Part shown: positions 1-6,798 of the stretch, one piece after another
How the letters are laid out: each line of letters starts with the position of its first letter
How positions within the stretch are numbered: the stretch's first letter is position 1
Source: Psychrosphaera sp.
GTDB taxonomy: Bacteria > Pseudomonadota > Gammaproteobacteria > Enterobacterales > Alteromonadaceae
Direction: 5' to 3'
NCBI GenBank assembly: GCA_028098005.1
Contig: JAOHFM010000039.1
Coordinates: 1 to 14,005, forward strand
Length of the DNA: 14,005 nt
Position numbers and translations under genes: made by a program
The notes under the pieces: generated by a model
Told to the model about the DNA's origin: nothing
Databases searched by the model: none
Seen by the model: only the letters and a program-made list of their open reading frames with translations

Positions 1-167
<167 letters not shown>

Positions 168-168
<1 letters not shown>

Positions 169-195
169 AAAAAGGGAGCAATGTGCTCCCTTTTT
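168..195 (+). terminator. Intrinsic terminator of trxB, only 14 bases before the aat ATG
   Basis: A seven-base-pair stem GGGAGCA (174-180) / TGCTCCC (184-190) with a three-base loop is preceded by an A run and followed by TTTTT (191-195), the form of a Rho-independent terminator. It begins within the trxB stop codon. The 5' arm contains AGGGAG, which resembles a Shine-Dalgarno site, and a GTG in frame with aat begins at 183 in the loop. Confidence 0.85.
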
Positions 196-209
196 ACTAT
201 TGTAACAAC

Positions 210-947
210 ATGACTCAGTCACTTTCATATTTAACCGATGACAAAGATTGGTTTCCACCCGTTACACAAGCGCTAAATGAGCCTAGCGGGCTACTCGCTG
301 TTGGCGGTGATCTATCTGTCGAACGGTTATACAACGCTTATAAAAATGGTATTTTCCCTTGGTACAGTGAGGGCGAGCCGTTACTTTGGTGGTCCCCAGA
401 TCCTCGGGCGGTCATTGAACCCTCCCAAGTTAGAGTTAACAAAACTTTAAAAAAGTTCCTTAAACGCTGTGATTATGAAGTAACAATAAATCAATGCTTT
501 AATGATGTTATAACTCAGTGCTCAGCGCCTAGAGCAGATGACGGTACATGGATTTTTCCGGAAATGATAAAAGCGTATTCCGACTTACACAATGCAGGAT
601 ATGCACACTCAATTGAAATATGGCAAACCATTAATAATAAGAGAGTGTTAGTTGGCGGATTATATGGCGTATTAGTGGGTAGCTGTTTTTGCGGAGAGTC
701 TATGTTTTCAAGGCAAGCAAATGCATCTAAAATAGCGCTACTTAGATTAGCTCAAATGTTAACCCCTTTTAAACACGCAATAATAGACTGCCAAATAGCG
801 AACCCATATTTAATGAGCATGGGAGCAAAAACGGTATCAAGAGGTTGGTTTATCGACAGGCTAAAAGCAGCGAGTGGTCAAAAACTGCCTCCAACTTTAT
901 TAACTAAACAGGCGCTCAACGCCTCTTTTTTAAATATAATAGAATAA
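210..947 (+). CDS. aat: Leucyl/phenylalanyl-tRNA--protein transferase
   Basis: Aat moves leucine or phenylalanine from its aminoacyl-tRNA onto proteins with N-terminal Arg or Lys, creating N-degrons for ClpS/ClpAP in the cytoplasm. The protein has 245 residues from this start (E. coli 234). Family blocks are visible in order: GLLAVGGDL (27-35), GIFPWYS (47-53), WWSPDPRAV (60-68), AHSIE (132-136) and CGESMFSR (161-168). I chose ATG 210 because homology begins shortly after it (MTQSLSYLTD...FPPV). An in-frame GTG at 183 would add nine residues and has a better ribosome-binding-like sequence, but it sits inside the trxB terminator. ATG 210 has no clear Shine-Dalgarno. Only 14 bases separate the terminator from ATG 210, so expression may depend on read-through or a promoter inside trxB. 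bpt starts two bases after the stop. Confidence 0.95.
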   Translation: MTQSLSYLTDDKDWFPPVTQALNEPSGLLAVGGDLSVERLYNAYKNGIFPWYSEGEPLLWWSPDPRAVIEPSQVRVNKTLKKFLKRCDYEVTINQCFNDVITQCSAPRADDGTWIFPEMIKAYSDLHNAGYAHSIEIWQTINNKRVLVGGLYGVLVGSCFCGESMFSRQANASKIALLRLAQMLTPFKHAIIDCQIANPYLMSMGAKTVSRGWFIDRLKAASGQKLPPTLLTKQALNASFLNIIE

Positions 948-949
948 CA

Positions 950-1965
<1,016 letters not shown>

Positions 1966-1993
1966 TAATTTAGTTTACTATGAGTTAGATATT

Positions 1994-2020
1994 AAAAAAC
2001 CGAGCATTGCTCGGTTTTTT
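1994..2020. terminator. Bidirectional terminator between infA and clpA
   Basis: A GC-rich stem CCGAGC (2000-2005) / GCTCGG (2009-2014) with a three-base loop is flanked by AAAAAA (1994-1999) and TTTTTT (2015-2020). It gives a U tract in both directions and so can end infA on the plus strand and clpA on the minus strand. Confidence 0.9.
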
Positions 2021-2034
2021 TATGTCTATTTACT

Positions 2035-4305
2035 TTAGCTTGGCTCTTTTACCAACTTAGCCTTACTTGTAAACTTAAAAGAAAGCTCTTTATCTTTTAC
2101 GCTAATGGACACTTTACCGCCTTCCGCTAAATCACCAAACAAAACCTCATTGGCTAATGGTTTTCTAAGCTTATCTTGAATTAAACGCGACATTGGTCTT
2201 GCCCCCATGTCTTTATCGTAACCATTTTCCGCAAACCAGAGTCGAGCTACATCAGTAACGTTAAGCTCAACTTGTTTAGCGTCTAACTGCGACTGCAACT
2301 CAACAATAAATTTATCAACGACTCTTTCTATAACTTTCTTATCTAAGTGGTTGAACCAAACGATATCGTCAAGACGGTTTCTAAACTCTGGCGAGAAGAC
2401 TCTATTAATTTCAACCATAGCGTCCGTACTGTTATCCTGCTGAGCAAAACCGATAGACTTTCTAGTGGTTTCTTGCACACCAGCGTTTGTCGTCATAACT
2501 AAAATTACATTTCGAAAATCAGCTTTACGGCCATTATTATCCGTCAACGTACCATGATCCATAACTTGCAGCAGTACATTAAAGACATCTGAATGAGCTT
2601 TTTCAATTTCATCTAGTAAAACAACGCAGTGTGGATGTTTTAAAACAGCATCTGTTAGCAAACCGCCTTGGTCAAAACCAACATAACCAGGAGGTGCGCC
2701 AATTAGACGACTCACGGCATGCGGCTCCATATATTCAGACATATCAAATCTTACTAACTCTATGCCCAATACTTTGCTTAACTGTTTCGTAACTTCTGTC
2801 TTGCCCACACCGGTAGGACCTGCAAACAAGAAACTGCCCACTGGTTTATTTTCGTTACCAAGACCAGCTCGCGCCAACCTAATAGCCGATGTGAGTGAGT
2901 CTACGGCCTTATCCTGCCCAAACACCGCTAGTTTAAGGTCTCTATCTACATTTTTAAGCACATCTTTATCTGATTGCGATACCGACTTTTCAGGTATACG
3001 AGCAATTTTGGCAATAATTTGTTCAATCACTGAAACATTAATTTGTTTCTTACGTTTAGATTTTGGTAAAACTTTCTGGTTAGCACCTGCTTCATCTATA
3101 ACGTCAATAGCTTTGTCAGGTAGATGGCGCTCATTAATGTAGCGTGCTGATAATTCAGCGGCTGAACGAAGCGCTGCGTTAGTGTACTTAACACCATGGT
3201 GTTTTTCGTATTTGTCTTTTAAACCTATCAAAATTTTAGTGGTATCTTCAATACTAGGCTCTAACACATCTATTTTCTGGAAACGCCTTACTAATGCTTT
3301 ATCTTTCTCGAATATATTTCGATACTCGCCATATGTGGTAGAGCCCATGCAACGTAACTTGCCAGCAGATAGTAATGGCTTTAATAAGTTAGACGCATCC
3401 ATTACTCCACCTGAAGCCGCACCAGCACCAATTATTGTATGTATCTCATCAATGAATAGTATTGCGTGCTCTTTCGCCTGTAGCTGCTTTAGGAGCCCTT
3501 TTAATCGCTTTTCGAAATCACCACGGTATTTTGTACCGGCTAATAATGCGCCCATATCTAACGAATACACAGTGGCATCTGCTATCACGTCTGGCACTTG
3601 GCCATTTACAATTTGGTAAGCTAAACCTTCAGCGATGGCAGTTTTACCAACACCGGCTTCGCCAATCAATAACGGGTTATTCTTTTTACGTCGGCATAGT
3701 ATTTGAACACATCGCTCTAATTCTTGCTCTCGACCAATTAAGGGATCGATGCCACCGGCCTTAGCCGTCTCATTCAAGTTAGTGCACAAACTATCTAAAC
3801 TACTCTCACTATCTGCACTGCTCTCTTCGGTTCCTTCAACGCTGTCTGATTCTTCGTCACTGCCTTCATTATCGACGCCGTGAGAAATGTAATTCACAAT
3901 GTCTAACCGACTGATGTCGAAACTTTTTAATACATAAACAGCATGAGACTCTTGCTCACTAAAAATAGCAACTAGTACGTTTGCTCCTGACACTTCCTGT
4001 TGCCCTGACGATTGCACGTGGAATACCGCACGTTGTAATACACGCTGAAAGCCTAACGTAGGTTGTGTATCCTGCTCTTCTGCATCCACATCTTCCGCTA
4101 AATAAGGCGTTGTTTGAGCGATGAATTCTGTTAGTTCTAATCTAATTTTATCTAAATCTGCTGAACAAGCTTCCAGTGCCACTTTAGCATCTTGATTATC
4201 GAGTAGCGCCATTAGCAAGTGCTCAACTGTCATAAACTCGTGGCGATTTAATTTGGCGTACCTGAACGCTTCGTTCAATGTTACTTCTAATGCTTTATTT
4301 AACAT
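2035..4305 (-). CDS. clpA: ATP-dependent Clp protease ATP-binding subunit ClpA
   Basis: ClpA is the hexameric AAA+ unfoldase that feeds substrates, including ClpS-delivered N-degron proteins, into ClpP. The 756-residue protein (E. coli 758) has a Clp N domain (about 1-140), an acidic Ser/Asp/Glu-rich linker (145-172), AAA module D1 with Walker A GEAGVGKT (215-222) and Walker B FIDE (D286, E287), and D2 with Walker A GPTGVGKT (496-503) and Walker B LLDE (D565, E566). The ClpP-docking loop reads IGF at 618-620, where E. coli ClpA has IGL. I chose the ATG ending at 4305 because it gives MLNKALE, aligning with E. coli MLNQELE; the GTG at 4311 overlaps the AGGTG ribosome-binding site. clpS lies 26 bases upstream on the same strand, forming an operon. 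Confidence 0.97.
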   Translation of the reverse strand: MLNKALEVTLNEAFRYAKLNRHEFMTVEHLLMALLDNQDAKVALEACSADLDKIRLELTEFIAQTTPYLAEDVDAEEQDTQPTLGFQRVLQRAVFHVQSSGQQEVSGANVLVAIFSEQESHAVYVLKSFDISRLDIVNYISHGVDNEGSDEESDSVEGTEESSADSESSLDSLCTNLNETAKAGGIDPLIGREQELERCVQILCRRKKNNPLLIGEAGVGKTAIAEGLAYQIVNGQVPDVIADATVYSLDMGALLAGTKYRGDFEKRLKGLLKQLQAKEHAILFIDEIHTIIGAGAASGGVMDASNLLKPLLSAGKLRCMGSTTYGEYRNIFEKDKALVRRFQKIDVLEPSIEDTTKILIGLKDKYEKHHGVKYTNAALRSAAELSARYINERHLPDKAIDVIDEAGANQKVLPKSKRKKQINVSVIEQIIAKIARIPEKSVSQSDKDVLKNVDRDLKLAVFGQDKAVDSLTSAIRLARAGLGNENKPVGSFLFAGPTGVGKTEVTKQLSKVLGIELVRFDMSEYMEPHAVSRLIGAPPGYVGFDQGGLLTDAVLKHPHCVVLLDEIEKAHSDVFNVLLQVMDHGTLTDNNGRKADFRNVILVMTTNAGVQETTRKSIGFAQQDNSTDAMVEINRVFSPEFRNRLDDIVWFNHLDKKVIERVVDKFIVELQSQLDAKQVELNVTDVARLWFAENGYDKDMGARPMSRLIQDKLRKPLANEVLFGDLAEGGKVSISVKDKELSFKFTSKAKLVKEPS

Positions 4306-4331
4306 ATTCACCTACTTATTTATGTTAACTA

Positions 4332-4652
4332 TTATTCTTGCTCCATTGTACACAACAATGGGTGCTGACTTGCTCTGGAATATTGATTCACTTGTGCAAC
4401 TTTTGTTTCAGCAATTTCTGATGAATAAGTTCCAACAACAGCTTTGCCCTCTTTGTGGACACGAAACATTATGTGATTGGCTTTCTCTAGATCCATCGCA
4501 AAAAACTTTAATAAAACTTCCACTACAAAGTCCATGGGGGTGTAATCATCATTATTCAAGATCACCTTGTACATTGGTGGCCTTTTAAGTTTAGACTTAG
4601 ATGCTTCCTTTACTAAATCAGAATTGTGATCATTGTTACTTAATTTTGGCAT
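4332..4652 (-). CDS. clpS: ATP-dependent Clp protease adaptor ClpS
   Basis: ClpS is the N-recognin that binds N-terminal Leu, Phe, Tyr or Trp and hands substrates to the ClpA N domain. From this start the protein has 106 residues, the same as E. coli. A flexible charged N-terminal tail leads to the core PPMYKVILNNDDYTPMDFV, containing the NDD triplet and Met that line the N-degron pocket. It is followed by FRVHKEGKA with the pocket His, and by AETKVAQVN and HPLLCTME. An upstream ATG at 4670 would add MEQKGR. I prefer the inner ATG because it aligns with the E. coli N-terminus and has AAAAGGGG just before it, although the three-base spacing is short. It is the first gene of the clpS-clpA operon and diverges from cspD. 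Confidence 0.93.
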   Translation of the reverse strand: MPKLSNNDHNSDLVKEASKSKLKRPPMYKVILNNDDYTPMDFVVEVLLKFFAMDLEKANHIMFRVHKEGKAVVGTYSSEIAETKVAQVNQYSRASQHPLLCTMEQE

Positions 4653-4693
4653 ACGCCCCTTTTGCTCCATTAAATTTGCTTATTTATTTAGTA

Positions 4694-4722
4694 TATATAA
4701 AAACTTTTAGAACATTTAACAA
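4694..4722 (-). promoter_or_regulatory. Possible sigma70-type promoter of clpS-clpA
   Basis: On the minus strand TTGTTA (4717-4722) is separated by 17 bases from TATATA (4694-4699). Each hexamer matches four of six consensus bases. It lies about 40 bases upstream of the preferred clpS start in a very AT-rich stretch, so a chance match is possible. Confidence 0.35.
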
Positions 4723-4841
4723 TTCGTACTTGTAAAATTCAAATTAATTGACTAATTTATCTACAGTCATTGATTAAACGTGAGTCAGTTGCTCTCGGAA
4801 TGATTAATCACTGGTTTAATTCTAAATAAGGAAGTAGAAGT

Positions 4842-5051
4842 ATGGCAGTCGGCAAAGTTAAATGGTTCAATAACGCTAAAGGTTTTGGATTTATTCGTGA
4901 AGATGGCAAAGAAGAAGATATCTTTGCACACTTTTCAACAATAACTATGGATGGTTATAAAACTCTCAAAGCTGGCCAAGAGGTCGAGTTTGATTTGAGT
5001 GAAGGACCTAAAGGTCTTCATGCAACCAACATAAAACTTGATGAAAAATAA
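4842..5051 (+). CDS. cspD: Cold-shock domain protein, CspD type
   Basis: This 69-residue protein is a single cold-shock domain that binds single-stranded nucleic acid. RNP1 is KGFGFI (13-18) and RNP2 is DIFAHF (26-31). The [21 protein letters not shown] and [10 protein letters not shown] stretches match E. coli CspD (about 74 residues) better than CspA. CspD in E. coli is a stationary-phase protein that inhibits replication; the same role here is inference. The position divergent from clpS is the conserved gammaproteobacterial arrangement and supports the assignment. A strong ribosome-binding site AAGGAAG (4828-4834) lies seven bases before the ATG. The 189-base region shared with clpS shows no convincing sigma70 promoter for cspD, and no long CspA-type cold-box leader is evident. 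Confidence 0.9.
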   Translation: MAVGKVKWFNNAKGFGFIREDGKEEDIFAHFSTITMDGYKTLKAGQEVEFDLSEGPKGLHATNIKLDEK

Positions 5052-5061
5052 CGAATTCATA

Positions 5062-5097
5062 AAGGCCCATAAAGTTTAACTTTATGGGCCTTCTTTA
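5062..5097 (+). terminator. Terminator of cspD, probably also serving the PilZ gene
   Basis: A thirteen-base-pair stem, AAGGCCCATAAAG (5062-5074) paired with CTTTATGGGCCTT (5080-5092), closes a five-base loop and is followed by CTTTATTT. It is a good intrinsic terminator for cspD. In the opposite direction the U tract is only TTT plus ATG, so termination of the convergent PilZ transcript would be weaker. Confidence 0.85.
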
Positions 5098-5107
5098 TTT
5101 AAGTTGT

Positions 5108-5407
5108 TTATAACTGTTCGTTTATCTCTACGCCTACCATAAAGGCGCCTGAGTCTTCTTGCGTGCATCTAACTACCGTCGCTTTTGCTTGGAGCGCAGG
5201 TAAGTTATTACTTGTTCCATCTACTCTGCATATTATATGAGTACCAGGTTCAATATGTTCATCAGTTTCAATAGCCATACCTGTTGCACTTAAATCTCTA
5301 CACACTGCATCGACTTTGCGACCTGCATCGGCGTCTGAAATTTCTACTTCTATATTCGTATTAACCATCATTCGGAAAAAGTTACGATTATCATCATATC
5401 GAATCAT
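5108..5407 (-). CDS. Single-domain PilZ protein (putative c-di-GMP receptor)
   Basis: This 99-residue protein is almost entirely one PilZ domain. It has the N-terminal RxxxR motif (R8-N-F-F-R12) and the second signature DLSATG (D38, S40, G43), the two elements that bind cyclic di-GMP in the family, so ligand binding is likely. No signal peptide, membrane segment or extra output domain is present, so it probably acts by contacting a partner protein. It starts eight bases after the response regulator stop, and its ribosome-binding site AGGGGG overlaps that TAG stop, so the two genes are very probably cotranscribed and coupled. Its cellular target (flagellar motor, pilus, polysaccharide synthesis or other) cannot be read from the sequence. 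Confidence 0.9.
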   Translation of the reverse strand: MIRYDDNRNFFRMMVNTNIEVEISDADAGRKVDAVCRDLSATGMAIETDEHIEPGTHIICRVDGTSNNLPALQAKATVVRCTQEDSGAFMVGVEINEQL

Positions 5408-5415
5408 GCAGCCCC

Positions 5416-5793
5416 CTATCCTTTATTCAGCTGAGTATATGTAATTAATTTTTCTTTTAGTTCTAAAATATCAAAAGGCTTTGTAACATAGTCATCACAA
5501 CCACTTTTAAACGCTTCTGATTTATCATCTGAGTTTTCCAATCCGGACAACATAATAATTGGAGTATTTGACGTTTCAGGAGTGTTTTTTATCAACCTAC
5601 AAGTATCATAGCCATCTAAACCGGGCATACAAACGTCAAGTAAAATGATATCAGGCTTATCAGAAACCACTTTGGTTAAAGCGGCTTGACCAGATTTGGC
5701 GTAACTCAACATAAATGAATCACCCAAAGTAATATTTAACATTTCAAAGTTAAAATATTCGTCATCTACTAATAGAACTTTTATTTTTTGCAT
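5416..5793 (-). CDS. Stand-alone response regulator (receiver domain only)
   Basis: This 125-residue protein is a single receiver domain. It shows the acidic pair D10-D11 in LLVDDE, the phospho-acceptor D53 in ILLDVCMPG, the switch S83 in MLSG and the conserved K105 in VTKPF, so it should be phosphorylatable. No DNA-binding or enzymatic output domain follows. I chose the ATG at 5793 because the receiver fold begins at once and AAGG stands five bases upstream; an upstream start at 5877 would add 28 unrelated residues. A possible promoter is TTGATT (5872-5877), 17 bases, TAGAAA (5849-5854) on the minus strand. No histidine kinase is in the window. Pairing with the PilZ gene suggests that phosphorelay and c-di-GMP signals meet at one target. 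Confidence 0.92.
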   Translation of the reverse strand: MQKIKVLLVDDEYFNFEMLNITLGDSFMLSYAKSGQAALTKVVSDKPDIILLDVCMPGLDGYDTCRLIKNTPETSNTPIIMLSGLENSDDKSEAFKSGCDDYVTKPFDILELKEKLITYTQLNKG

Positions 5794-5891
5794 TGAAGCC
5801 TTAATAACACCAAAAGTTAAAATATAACCTGTATAACTGTCATTCCATTTTCTAACCTTCAAAATACCAACAATCAAAAAAAAATCTAGTC

Positions 5892-5911
5892 ATTAATTAA
5901 TATTAATTAAT
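5892..5911. promoter_or_regulatory. Perfect 20-bp AT palindrome in the divergent control region
   Basis: ATTAATTAAT occurs twice in tandem. Because the ten-mer is its own reverse complement, the whole is a perfect 20-bp inverted repeat. It lies between the divergent response regulator and outer-membrane barrel genes and ends seven bases before a consensus TTGACA. It may be an operator or an UP-element-like sequence; in AT-rich DNA chance is also possible. Confidence 0.4.
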
Positions 5912-5918
5912 CTAACAA

Positions 5919-5948
5919 TTGACATTAGGTCGAATTTCCATTGAAAAT
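5919..5948 (+). promoter_or_regulatory. Likely sigma70 promoter of the outer-membrane barrel gene
   Basis: A perfect -35 hexamer TTGACA (5919-5924) is followed after 18 bases by GAAAAT (5943-5948), which matches four of six -10 positions. The predicted transcript would start near 5955 and leave a leader of about 30 bases containing TAGGAA, the likely ribosome-binding site, before ATG 5986. Confidence 0.45.
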
Positions 5949-5985
5949 AGCGATAAGACAACCTGTCATAATTTAGGAATGAAAA

Positions 5986-6741
5986 ATGAAAAAAATAATT
6001 ACAGCACTAGGCCTTGCATTAGCATCTGCAAACGCCTCTGCAGCACCACTGGTAGACGTTTGGGCTGGTGCTTATGCATGGAATACAACTTATGAAGGTA
6101 TGGTCTCTGCTAACCCAGAGCGTTTAGACTTACAAGATGACCTAAACTTAGAAGACAGCACAAATAATGTAATTTGGGCGGCATTCGAACATCCAATTCC
6201 ACTAATTCCAAATATTCAAATAAAACAAACCACTTTAGATACCACAGGTTTTGCTGAGTTTGATAGCAATTATAATTTTGGTGGCGACAATACGGGTAAC
6301 GGTCGTTTAGATGTAGCTGCTGATTTAACTCATACAGACTACACTTTATACTGGGGATTACCATTACCAATCGCGACAATTGACTTTGGTGTTAACGTTC
6401 GTAAATTTGATGGGTTTGTTCAAATTGGTAATGCAGTTGCAGAATTAGATGCGCCTGTACCGATGTTATTTGCTCGAGTTGGCGCGGAGTTGCCATTTAC
6501 TGGCCTAGCATTAATGGGTGAAGCAAATTACGTAGGTTACGGAGATACTAGCCACACTGATTACCAAATTGTTCTTCGTTATACTTTGCCGATGATTCCG
6601 GTTTTAGACGTTAACTTAGAAGCTGGTTACCGTTCATTCCAATTAGACATCGATCCGACGGATTTTGATGGTGATGAAGATGATTTAATGGCTGACATCG
6701 ATATGTCTGGCGCATTTGTCGGGCTATCATTGCATTTCTAA
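5986..6741 (+). CDS. TIGR04219-type outer membrane beta-barrel protein
   Basis: This 251-residue protein has a Sec signal peptide: MKK, a hydrophobic core, and ASA at 17-19 with probable cleavage before A20. It continues with alternating hydrophobic/polar strands such as VDVWAGAYAW, TDYTLYWGLPLP, YQIVLRYTLP and VNLEAGYRSF, and ends GAFVGLSLHF. The terminal aromatic residue is the signal recognised by the BAM machinery. The pattern matches TIGR04219, a family of unknown function common in marine gammaproteobacteria. A strongly acidic loop (221-239, nine Asp and one Glu) precedes the last strand. It has TAGGAA as ribosome-binding site, its own likely promoter and its own terminator, so it is probably monocistronic. 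No function should be assigned beyond an outer-membrane location. Confidence 0.88.
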   Translation: MKKIITALGLALASANASAAPLVDVWAGAYAWNTTYEGMVSANPERLDLQDDLNLEDSTNNVIWAAFEHPIPLIPNIQIKQTTLDTTGFAEFDSNYNFGGDNTGNGRLDVAADLTHTDYTLYWGLPLPIATIDFGVNVRKFDGFVQIGNAVAELDAPVPMLFARVGAELPFTGLALMGEANYVGYGDTSHTDYQIVLRYTLPMIPVLDVNLEAGYRSFQLDIDPTDFDGDEDDLMADIDMSGAFVGLSLHF

Positions 6742-6752
6742 ACTATTTAAAT

Positions 6753-6781
6753 AAAAAAGGAAGCTCATGCTTCCTTTTTTT
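6753..6781. terminator. Bidirectional terminator between the barrel gene and hrpA
   Basis: The stem GGAAGC (6759-6764) / GCTTCC (6769-6774) has a four-base loop, six A residues before it and seven T residues after it. It yields a U tract on either strand and can terminate both convergent transcripts. It ends 17 bases from the hrpA stop. Confidence 0.88.
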
Positions 6782-6798
6782 AATCAAAGTCCTCTTTT

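Noticed and set aside
4306..4311. GTG start for clpA at 4311
   Set aside because: That GTG is part of the AGGTG ribosome-binding site for the ATG at 4305, which aligns with the E. coli ClpA N-terminus.
2762..4588. Plus-strand open frames of 100-145 codons across clpA and clpS
   Set aside because: They are antisense to clearly coding ClpA/ClpS sequence, resemble no known family and lack convincing ribosome-binding sites.
4748..4820. TTGACT at 4748 and TGG-TTTAAT at 4812 as cspD promoter elements
   Set aside because: TTGACT has no matching -10 at 16-19 bases, and TTTAAT would place the start site right at the ribosome-binding site.
5794..5877. N-terminal extension of the response regulator
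   Set aside because: The 28 residues do not fit a receiver fold, and the downstream ATG has AAGG at good spacing.
5964..5972. Extended -10 element TGTCATAAT before the barrel gene
   Set aside because: Its start site would fall at about 5979, within or past the ribosome-binding sequence, leaving almost no leader; the TTGACA-based promoter fits better.
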